Positions 23,246-30,385 of a stretch of 64,000 nt of DNA are shown here, piece by piece. This stretch comes from Fibrobacter sp. UWB10. GTDB lineage: Bacteria > Fibrobacterota > Fibrobacteria > Fibrobacterales > Fibrobacteraceae. The translations under genes were made by a program, and so were the position numbers. The stretch's first letter is position 1, and each line of letters begins with the position of its first letter. A model generated the notes under the pieces. The model worked only from the letters and a program-made list of their open reading frames with translations, searched no databases and had not been told where the DNA came from. The stretch lies in contig NZ_FXUE01000002.1 in NCBI RefSeq assembly GCF_900182935.1, positions 434,001 through 498,000 on the forward strand, read 5' to 3'.

Positions 23246-24553
23246 GTGTTAGATTTTCTGAAAAGAATTGTTTTTACATGTGTTGTAACTGCGGGTTTTT
23301 CTGAATTCGCTTTTGCTGAAACGAGTGCTTGCCCCGAAGAAACGGTTATTTCCTCGATCCAGTTCGAGGGCCTAGAGCATACCAAGTCTCGCGTGGTGGA
23401 ACGCGAACTCTTGAATAAGGCGGGCTCGCCGTTCTCTGCAGAAAAGTTCGAACTAGAAAAACGCCGTCTGCAAGACTTGGACTTGTTTACCGAGATCTCG
23501 GCGGGGTGTGAAGGCGGAAATCTCACGTATCATTTCAAGGAAATCTTCCGCTGGATTCCGGCTCCTGCTGGCAAAACGACCGAGCGCGACGGGCTTATGC
23601 TTGGCCTTGCTCTTGCGAACTTGAATGTGCTTGGCGAAGATATTCGTGCCGAAGTCCAGTTCCGTACATCGACTAGGCATTTCCTCGACAACAACGAGTA
23701 TGCTTTCTACGCAAGTTCTCCTTATCTGTTCGGGACTCCGCTGGGTTGGAATTTTGAATTTTCGCACACCGATAGTTACGATGACATTCGCGGCTATTAT
23801 GACAACAGCTGGCTTTGGGATTTGGACTTGGACTACAAATTCATGCCTCACCTGTACATTCTGGGAACGCTTGTGGGTAGGAACCTGAAGAATGCGGCCT
23901 TCTTGCCTGAATTTGGTGCGGGCTTTGCCTTTGATTACCGCGACAGCAAGATTGATACTCGCAAGGGCATTTATTACGAATACATGATGACTCATGTGGG
24001 CGCCGGAGACAATCAAGATTCCGATTGCGATGTGTCTGACGGCGAAAGTTGCGAAGGAATGGGTGGCGAAAACTATTGGGAACTTTTGACCGATGCTCGT
24101 GCCTACTATTCCGTAAGTCGTTTTGTGACCGGTGCGACGGCGCTAGTTCGCTACCGCCCGGGCGATGTCAAATTCTACGATTACTTTTCGCATGGGGGCG
24201 TGAATTCCTACCGAGGCCGTTATGGCGATTCGAAACGCTTGGGAGCGCACGAAGCCTTGCTCAATTTGGAAGAACGCTTTATCCTGCTCGACCGTCAGCC
24301 GGCAAGCATCTTGGGCGTGAATTTCTTCTATGGCGTGCAACTGGTGGCAGGTCTCGACGGCAGCTTGCTTTGGAGCTCGGGTCGCCCCGGTTGGGATGAC
24401 TACGAAGGTGCCATCTATGGCGGCGTCCATCTAGTGGTGCCCGCGGTTGACCGCTTGCGCTTTGAAGTGGGATATAGCCCCGATAGGGGTGAACCCAAGT
24501 TCTTCTTTGGCATGATTGAAAAGGTGTCGACGTCTCGTTGGCGCAGCAGATAG
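23246..24553 (+). CDS. BamA/TamA-family outer-membrane protein with a single POTRA domain
   Basis: About 435 residues starting at GTG 23246, giving signal peptide MLDFLKRIVFTCVVTAGF ending EFAFA. One POTRA repeat (about residues 30-105: ISSIQFEGLEHTKSRVVERE, LQDLDLFTEISAGCEG) precedes a beta-barrel (about 125-435). The barrel holds the surface-antigen-type GGVNSYRGRYGDS loop, equivalent to the VRGF region of Omp85 proteins. A single POTRA and short barrel make it unlike canonical BamA. It could be a two-partner-type or accessory Omp85 protein. Its last strands, RLRFEVGYSPDR and FFFGMIEK, look like barrel closure. Confidence 0.72.
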   Translation: MLDFLKRIVFTCVVTAGFSEFAFAETSACPEETVISSIQFEGLEHTKSRVVERELLNKAGSPFSAEKFELEKRRLQDLDLFTEISAGCEGGNLTYHFKEIFRWIPAPAGKTTERDGLMLGLALANLNVLGEDIRAEVQFRTSTRHFLDNNEYAFYASSPYLFGTPLGWNFEFSHTDSYDDIRGYYDNSWLWDLDLDYKFMPHLYILGTLVGRNLKNAAFLPEFGAGFAFDYRDSKIDTRKGIYYEYMMTHVGAGDNQDSDCDVSDGESCEGMGGENYWELLTDARAYYSVSRFVTGATALVRYRPGDVKFYDYFSHGGVNSYRGRYGDSKRLGAHEALLNLEERFILLDRQPASILGVNFFYGVQLVAGLDGSLLWSSGRPGWDDYEGAIYGGVHLVVPAVDRLRFEVGYSPDRGEPKFFFGMIEKVSTSRWRSR

Positions 24554-24618
24554 CCAATAGAGAACCAAATAAAGTAAACAGCCCTTTACAAATTTTGGAT
24601 AAATACTAAATTAGGACT

Positions 24619-24626
24619 TATATTTA
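24619..24626 (+). promoter_or_regulatory. TATATTTA -7-like box upstream of ppa
   Basis: TATATTTA lies 45 nt before the ppa ATG. A GGAG ribosome site occurs at its normal position. Confidence 0.35.
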
Positions 24627-24671
24627 TAACAAAAAGATAATATGGCTCAAAGTGGGCCTTTTGGAGTATAA

Positions 24672-25262
24672 ATGGCAATTAACTATCTGGATCTTCCGAT
24701 TGGTCGCAAGTACCCGTTCGAAGTGGACTGCGTCGTGGAAATCGGTAAAGACACCAACCTCAAGTACGAATATGACGAACGCCTGCACGTGTTCCGCCTG
24801 GACCGCTGCCTGCTGAGCTCCATGAGCTACCCCTGTACTTACGGCTTTATCCCGAGCACCAAGGCTGACGATGGTGACGCTATCGATATGCTGATTTACA
24901 GCCCCGCCTCGATGCAGACGGGTACGGTTTGCACCTGCCGCGTGATTGGTGCACTCGACATGACTGACGGTGGCCGCAAGGACTATAAGGTTCTGGGCGT
25001 TCCCGTTTTTAATCCGCGCCCCATCAAGGACATTTCTGATGTGGACCAGATGTTCTTGCGCATTACGCGTAACTTCTTCCAGAACTACAAGGAACTGGAA
25101 GGCAAGGACGTTCAGATTGGTGAATGGCAGAATGCTGCCTTTGCTCGCGAAAAGGTGATTGCGGCACACAAGGCTTACTTCCAGATGCAGGTTCAGGTGC
25201 CTGAAACTTGCTACCAGGAACCGGAAAGCGTTGACCACTTACCGCCTGAAGAGCTGATTTAA
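24672..25262 (+). CDS. ppa: Soluble family I inorganic pyrophosphatase
   Basis: A 196-residue cytoplasmic enzyme splitting pyrophosphate to drive biosynthesis. The active-site layout is visible: LKYEYDERLHVFRLDR, SSMSYPCTYGFIPSTKADDG, the metal-binding DDGDAIDMLI, DGGRKDYKVLGVP and KDISDVDQMF. GGAG precedes the ATG by 6 nt. The genome also has a membrane pyrophosphatase (41484-43847) and a PPi-using phosphofructokinase (47084-48748), so this soluble enzyme would compete with them for PPi and may be tightly controlled. Confidence 0.93.
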   Translation: MAINYLDLPIGRKYPFEVDCVVEIGKDTNLKYEYDERLHVFRLDRCLLSSMSYPCTYGFIPSTKADDGDAIDMLIYSPASMQTGTVCTCRVIGALDMTDGGRKDYKVLGVPVFNPRPIKDISDVDQMFLRITRNFFQNYKELEGKDVQIGEWQNAAFAREKVIAAHKAYFQMQVQVPETCYQEPESVDHLPPEELI

Positions 25263-25292
25263 AAAAAACGCCGCTTTTTAGCGGCGATTTTC
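25261..25292. terminator. Bidirectional terminator between ppa and the radical SAM gene
   Basis: CGCCGCT/AGCGGCG stem is flanked by eight A on the left and a T-rich run on the right, serving both converging genes. Confidence 0.85.
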
Positions 25293-25294
25293 GT

Positions 25295-26170
25295 TTAAAA
25301 GCATCTTACTTTCACCGGCAGAGCGTCGGTGATTTTTGTTTTTACGCTTTCCAGGAACTCTTTGGGGAGAGCTTCTACGCCCTTAAGCAATGGGTCACGG
25401 ATGACCGTGTACAGCTGGACTTCGACAAGGTGGTTCGGACTTGCAGAATGGATGGCTGCCAAGTTTTCGATATAGCGTTCAATTTCCTGGTCGCTCGGGA
25501 TTTCGCCTTGCAAGTTGCAGAGCATGGTCTGAATGCAAATCGGATAAATCTTGATCGCTTTAGTTAGGTTGTCTAGAATCTTGGCGAGATGCAGGGGAGA
25601 GCGGTTCATTTTTTTGAACCAATCTTCGGTGCCGGAGTCAAGCTTTGCCCAGATTTCGCCGTCACTTTCCAGCAGTCGAGAAAGCCCAAGTTCTACCGCA
25701 GGGCTTTCGAGGTGGCTAGCGTTTGTGATGAGGCGCAACTTAAAATCACCAAGTTTCGGCGTGAATTCCTTTTGAATTTCACGCATGCGCTGGCAGATTT
25801 CCGGGAATTCCTTGACAATAGTGGATTCGCCGTCGCCCGAAAGGCAAATGTCTTTCAAGAGCTTGTTTTGGGCAGGAACATTTTCGAATGCTTTGCACTT
25901 GGCAAATTCGCCGGATTCATAAAAAACGAGAAATTCGCGCAGTTCGCGTTCAACCGCATCGATGTCGACGGGAATGCGTTTGTGACCTTCTTGCGGACCG
26001 CTTTGGCAGTATGCGCACGAAAAAGAACAGTGGTGGTCGGGGTTTAAATTTACACCAAGCGAAAGACCGCCTGCACGCCGGCTAATGACCGGGTATACCC
26101 AGGTGTTTTTTTCCCATTCACGCGGGTGGCTGCTCCACGCAGCTATTAAAGCTTTTTCCTGTTCATTCAT
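25295..26170 (-). CDS. Radical SAM protein
   Basis: A 291-residue enzyme with the radical SAM 4Fe-4S motif C-x3-C-x2-C in HHCSFSCAYCQSGP at about residue 47. DICLSGDGEST (SAM-binding glycine motif), KLRLITNASHLES, DGEIWAKLDSGTEDWFKKM and IQTMLCNLQGEIP complete a partial TIM barrel. It resembles the COG0731-type oxidoreductases and tRNA wyosine-type enzymes, but no substrate can be named. A TATATTTG box lies 5 nt before the ATG with no ribosome site. Confidence 0.82.
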   Translation of the reverse strand: MNEQEKALIAAWSSHPREWEKNTWVYPVISRRAGGLSLGVNLNPDHHCSFSCAYCQSGPQEGHKRIPVDIDAVERELREFLVFYESGEFAKCKAFENVPAQNKLLKDICLSGDGESTIVKEFPEICQRMREIQKEFTPKLGDFKLRLITNASHLESPAVELGLSRLLESDGEIWAKLDSGTEDWFKKMNRSPLHLAKILDNLTKAIKIYPICIQTMLCNLQGEIPSDQEIERYIENLAAIHSASPNHLVEVQLYTVIRDPLLKGVEALPKEFLESVKTKITDALPVKVRCF

Positions 26171-26175
26171 GCCGC

Positions 26176-26183
26176 CAAATATA
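26176..26183 (-). promoter_or_regulatory. -7-type box TATATTTG, 5 nt before the radical SAM gene
   Basis: The minus strand reads TATATTTG, GCGGC, ATG. This is an exact TAnnTTTG match without a Shine-Dalgarno sequence. Confidence 0.6.
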
Positions 26184-26258
26184 GTAATCCTCGTTATAGT
26201 CTAGAACTATAGCTGGTTGCAGGTTCAAAATGGCGAATTATTTATAAGTTCTCTCGTC

Positions 26259-26303
26259 TCCTCATAGAGGATAACTCAACTAAGGAGCTATAAAGCTCCA
26301 AGT
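26259..26303 (-). repeat. Two-hairpin dispersed element, copy 1
   Basis: Read on the minus strand it has an ACTT-GGAGCT-TTAT-AGCTCC-TTAGT hairpin, then GAGTTATCC, then a TCCTC-TAT-GAGGA hairpin. Nearly every base matches the copy at 57820-57862, except the first stem, where one pair is changed on both sides, plus a longer loop. Confidence 0.7.
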
Positions 26304-26340
26304 TTCGTTTATTTCGTCTCTCGCCTCTCGTCTAAAAAAC

Positions 26341-26348
26341 TACATTTC
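26341..26348 (+). promoter_or_regulatory. TACATTTC -7-like box, 4 nt before the 26353 gene
   Basis: TACATTTC is followed by CAGC and ATG 26353. No ribosome site is visible upstream. Confidence 0.45.
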
Positions 26349-26352
26349 CAGC

Positions 26353-27585
26353 ATGCAGTTTGTATTGAAGTCTGTCTTGATTTCGCTTGCGCTTGTCGGA
26401 TATGCTTTGGCCGACGGCATTAAGCCCGAAGCCCTTGCAAAAGACGGTGCGGTGACTCGCGATCGCCACTTGACTGAAATCCGCGATATTATGCGTGGTG
26501 GGCGAGGTGGTTACATTGATTTCGGCTTTTATTACACGCCGACTTCTAGCCAGTTGCCGTTAGACAGCAAGTATGGCGAACATGACGGCTTTGCGTTCAA
26601 TCATCATTTTGCTGGCTTTGGTGCCGGCGAAGTGGGCAAGAACCGCCATATGGGCGCTCTCCTTTGGTATGACCGCTCCGGTTGGGATGGCGAAGACTTT
26701 TTATTCTTCCCGCAGTACAATGAATTTTCTCTCCAGCGTTCTGTTGTCACTTGGGGCTTGACCTTTACCGATGCCAATTTGGATTGGACGATTGCGGCTG
26801 GTATGCAGCACCAGAATCTGGAACACCGCGGCAAGATTTACCCGCACGAAGACGATTCTTTGGCGTACAGCTGGGCTCATTTGCGCTGGAGCAAGTTCAG
26901 CGCTCAGGCGAATTTCTATCGCACCGATTGGCGCTTGTTCCGCTTTTCGCTTGACTTAGAAAGTCGTGCCGTTTATGGCGGTAAAAAATCGGGCCTGCTG
27001 ACTTATTTGCCGAATGTGTCGCTTGCCTTGTACAATGCCGACGACGAAGGCGATATTGATTCTATGCGCGTCACTTGGGAACAGAATCTTTATAACCAGC
27101 AGCTTTATGCCGAAGTCGCAGTGGACTTGAGCGATAACTGGTTCCATAGCGCAGCCCTCAAGTTTTACCCAGATGCTTCGCGCATGATTGGTTTTGAGGC
27201 AACATGCTTGCGTCGTGACAAGAGGACGGTTGAAGGAGATGGAGTGTTTGTAGAAGATGACTGGTTGTGGGGTGGTGCAATCGATTTGCTGTTTGCCCGC
27301 ATTGCATACAATGCCGCCTACGATTACGACAACTTCTTTGGTGCCAAGGGAACCTTCCTTTTGGAATTCAAATTTAACCTTGCTTCTATCGATGGTTGGC
27401 TGTTTAATCGCGGCGCTGCCCGCAGTGCTCCGATGGAAACAGGTGTCGTGAAACCGTTCGACAAGAATAAGTATAGCGAAATAACTCCGTTGAATGCAAA
27501 CTCGGCTCCCAAGACAATAGAGGCCAAGGGTATCCGCTACGAAAAGGTGGGTGGCTCTACGGGTAGTACAGAAGGAGGCAACTGA
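26353..27585 (+). CDS. Putative outer-membrane protein, unknown family
   Basis: A 410-residue protein with a signal peptide (1-20, VLISLALVGYALA). The mature chain is rich in Trp, Tyr and Phe, in alternating strands such as YIDFGFYYTPTSSQL, MGALLWYDRSGW, LTFTDANLDWTIAAGMQ, KFSAQANFYRTDWRLFRFS and IAYNAAYDYDNFFGAKGTF. This suggests a beta-barrel or a periplasm-facing beta protein. The C-terminal 50 residues are polar. The stop codon shares its last base with the start of the lipoprotein gene, so the two form an operon and may act together. Family not recognised. Confidence 0.65.
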   Translation: MQFVLKSVLISLALVGYALADGIKPEALAKDGAVTRDRHLTEIRDIMRGGRGGYIDFGFYYTPTSSQLPLDSKYGEHDGFAFNHHFAGFGAGEVGKNRHMGALLWYDRSGWDGEDFLFFPQYNEFSLQRSVVTWGLTFTDANLDWTIAAGMQHQNLEHRGKIYPHEDDSLAYSWAHLRWSKFSAQANFYRTDWRLFRFSLDLESRAVYGGKKSGLLTYLPNVSLALYNADDEGDIDSMRVTWEQNLYNQQLYAEVAVDLSDNWFHSAALKFYPDASRMIGFEATCLRRDKRTVEGDGVFVEDDWLWGGAIDLLFARIAYNAAYDYDNFFGAKGTFLLEFKFNLASIDGWLFNRGAARSAPMETGVVKPFDKNKYSEITPLNANSAPKTIEAKGIRYEKVGGSTGSTEGGN

Positions 27586-27959
27586 TGAATGGTGCAATGA
27601 AAAAAGTTTCGATCTTTGCCGTATTGCTTGCTTGTTGCCTTACGCTTTCGGGCTGTTTAACGCATTGGTTTATTGATTCGTCGACAAGACTCCAGATTGA
27701 AAATAAATCGAGCAAGACCGTTGTCGAAGTTGGTATTCTTGCTGACGACGGTTCTGACTATAAAGTGTGGATTCAAGATACAATTCGCACGGGTGAAAAA
27801 AGCCGTGTCTACGAAGAAGACTGGGTCGGAACATTCCGCTTGAAAATCAAAACTCTCGATTCGGATTATGAAATCGAAGACCTGAAGTTCGAAGGCGGAA
27901 GCGAATACATGGTGCTTTCAGATAGTGCAAACGGTTCGCTGCACTACGAATTCAAATAG
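27585..27959 (+). CDS. Small lipoprotein
   Basis: A 124-residue lipoprotein: signal peptide with lipobox TLSGC at about residues 20-24. The mature part is a compact beta-rich domain (LQIENKSSKTVVEVGILADD, FRLKIKTLDSDYEIEDLKF). GGAGG lies 6 nt before ATG 27585, which overlaps the previous stop (TGATG). The partner is the outer-membrane-type protein upstream. No named family is recognised. Confidence 0.72.
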   Translation: MNGAMKKVSIFAVLLACCLTLSGCLTHWFIDSSTRLQIENKSSKTVVEVGILADDGSDYKVWIQDTIRTGEKSRVYEEDWVGTFRLKIKTLDSDYEIEDLKFEGGSEYMVLSDSANGSLHYEFK

Positions 27960-27972
27960 CTTTACGGCTTTT

Positions 27973-30252
27973 TTAAGCGACCTTAGTGTCGCATACTTTT
28001 TCGAATTCGCCCACGGTCATGGGCTTTGCGAAGTAGTAGCCTTGGAACAGGTTGCAACCCATTTTGTTCAGCATGTTGTACTGGGCTTCGGTTTCGACGC
28101 CTTCGGTGAGCGAAGAAAGTCCGAGATCTCCCGAAAGCTTGAGCACGTTGCGCAAAATGATTTCTGCTTTTCGGCTGTTCTTGGAACTGCTCAGGAACTT
28201 CATGTCGATTTTCAAAACGTCAAGCGGCATATCCTTGAGCTGGTTTAGCGACGAATAACCGCTGCCAAAGTCATCCATTTCGACAATGAATCCGCTTTCA
28301 CGGAATTTGTTCAAAATCGACATTCGGCTTTCAATATCGGTCATCATCGAGGTTTCCGTGATTTCGATACGCAAGCGAGACGGGTCGACCTTGAATTCTT
28401 CGATCAGGGAGCAAATTTCGGCGAAGACATCCATAAACAAAAAGTCTTTGGGCGAAATATTGATTGAAATGAACATGTGGGATTTTTCGCCTGTCCAAGT
28501 CGAAAGAATCTCGCATGCCGCACGCCAAACGTACTTGTCTATATCGGCAATCATGCCGTTCTTTTCGAAAGTCGGAATAAAGGTGTCTGGCTGAAGGAAC
28601 CCTTCTCTCGGGTGATCCCAGCGGATAAGCGCTTCGGCTCCGATAATGATTCCGTTGTTGTCGACAATGGGCTGCAAGTAAGGCTGTAATTGCTTTTCTT
28701 CGAGGGCCTTTTCAAGCTGGGCCGAAATCATTTGGTCCCAAAGAACCTGGTCGCGCATGTCGTCGTCGTAGAAGGCGATATGCTTGTTGTATTCGTTCTT
28801 GATTGAGGTCAGGGCGAGCTGTGCGCGGTCGAACATGATAGCGATATCGATGTCGCGCTCCGTAATCTTGTAGATTCCCATGTGCATTAAAATGCGGTGT
28901 TCAATAGATCCGTTCGAAATGACGTGGCGAGAGAACTTGCGTTCGAGCTGTTTCAGGTTTGCGTCTCCTGCGGGGAAACAGATTCCAAAGTCGTCTCCGC
29001 CTAAGCGCCCGTAAACCCATTCCTTGGTGGAATTTTCCCGGAGCCATTGTGCCACATTTCTTAATACGCTGTCGCCCATGGCGTTTCCAAAGATGTCGTT
29101 TACGATTTTGAAATCCTTGATGTCAAAATAGGCAATCCAATATTGGGTGTTTTTTCTCTCGTCAACCAAGTCCCTGATTTTCTTGAACAAGGTTTCCTTG
29201 GTGAAAAGGCCAGTCAATTTGTCGTGAGTGGCGTTATAGATTTCTTGCAAATGGTGCAATTCATCTTTGGTGATGTCTTTTACGCTAAAGAACGATCCGA
29301 CCTGGTTTCCTTTGAGGTCTTTTAAGATTCTCTTTTCGAGGGAATAGTATTTGGCGTCGATTCCGGTGCCGAGAACTTGCTTTGATTTCCATTCGGGTTC
29401 TGGATCAAGAAAGTCATCGAACAGGTTTGCGAGCATCAAGGGGGCCAAATCCATTCTTTTCGGGCTTAGCTGCAGGAATTTCATGCCGTAGCTGTTTGCC
29501 CAAATGCAGCGGTCGTTCATGTCAAAGAAGAACAGAGATTCGGACATGTTGGCGGCAATGTTTGCAAGCATTCTGTCCAAGAGCTGGAACGAACGGTAGA
29601 TAATCGAAAAATAGAACAGCAAGAATACGAATACGCTCAGTCCAATCATGGAATGGTTAATGGGCAATCTCGACGAAATAGCGTAAGTCTGCCATGCGCC
29701 CGCAAGCAACATGGTCAAGAAGATGACGTAATACTTTTCGGCATAAATTCTTGGAACGCGAATGCTTTTGACAAAGAAAATGGCGAGAGATATAAATAAA
29801 GCGGTGTATACGGCCATTCGGTGGTAAATTTGTCCGATATAGGGGACAAGTCTATAATAAATGGCGTTTTCGACGGTGATGGGTTCTACGCTAAAGGCTT
29901 GTCCGAATATCGGATTGAAGGCGAATTGAATGACATCGATAGCGAGGGCGGCGTAGATGATTCTTTGTACCCAGTGGTATTTCCAATCAATATCGCAGTA
30001 CGTAAACGAGAAATTGATTAGGGTGAGTGCCATCAGGGTCATGCCGACAAAATAAGTGTAGCACCCTATAATAGAAAGCGTTTCGCTTTCGGACACGAGA
30101 AGAATTAGGTTGCCGATAACCGGTAAAAATGTGGCAAAAGAGAGATTTGCGACTGATTTTCCGATAGATTTATTGGATCTGAGGGCTATTATTCCGCAAA
30201 TAGCTAGCAATACCGCTAAAAATATAAATATAATCGAAAAAATGTCTCTCAT
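27973..30252 (-). CDS. Membrane c-di-GMP phosphodiesterase with degenerate GGDEF and EAL domains (paralogue 1)
   Basis: A 759-residue protein: about seven or eight N-terminal membrane segments (1-225) resembling a 7TM sensor, a PAS-like region (about 230-330), GGDEF (about 340-500) and EAL (about 510-750). The GGDEF signature is GGDDF, so cyclase activity is doubtful. The EAL domain keeps the catalytic set: EALIRW, INISPKDF, IEITET, MDDFGSGYSSL, KIDMKF and EGVETEAQ. It should therefore hydrolyse c-di-GMP, with the GGDDF domain perhaps only binding nucleotide. A close paralogue lies just upstream on the same strand. Confidence 0.88.
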   Translation of the reverse strand: MRDIFSIIFIFLAVLLAICGIIALRSNKSIGKSVANLSFATFLPVIGNLILLVSESETLSIIGCYTYFVGMTLMALTLINFSFTYCDIDWKYHWVQRIIYAALAIDVIQFAFNPIFGQAFSVEPITVENAIYYRLVPYIGQIYHRMAVYTALFISLAIFFVKSIRVPRIYAEKYYVIFLTMLLAGAWQTYAISSRLPINHSMIGLSVFVFLLFYFSIIYRSFQLLDRMLANIAANMSESLFFFDMNDRCIWANSYGMKFLQLSPKRMDLAPLMLANLFDDFLDPEPEWKSKQVLGTGIDAKYYSLEKRILKDLKGNQVGSFFSVKDITKDELHHLQEIYNATHDKLTGLFTKETLFKKIRDLVDERKNTQYWIAYFDIKDFKIVNDIFGNAMGDSVLRNVAQWLRENSTKEWVYGRLGGDDFGICFPAGDANLKQLERKFSRHVISNGSIEHRILMHMGIYKITERDIDIAIMFDRAQLALTSIKNEYNKHIAFYDDDMRDQVLWDQMISAQLEKALEEKQLQPYLQPIVDNNGIIIGAEALIRWDHPREGFLQPDTFIPTFEKNGMIADIDKYVWRAACEILSTWTGEKSHMFISINISPKDFLFMDVFAEICSLIEEFKVDPSRLRIEITETSMMTDIESRMSILNKFRESGFIVEMDDFGSGYSSLNQLKDMPLDVLKIDMKFLSSSKNSRKAEIILRNVLKLSGDLGLSSLTEGVETEAQYNMLNKMGCNLFQGYYFAKPMTVGEFEKVCDTKVA

Positions 30253-30385
30253 TTGCCCACAATCCCATTGTATAAGTTTTATATACGTTCTATATGGTGA
30301 ATATAGGCAAATTAACGAAATTCGTTTGTTACAAATTTCTGTTCAAAAGATTACTTTATTTGTTTTTAGAGCAAAATGGGCGTTT

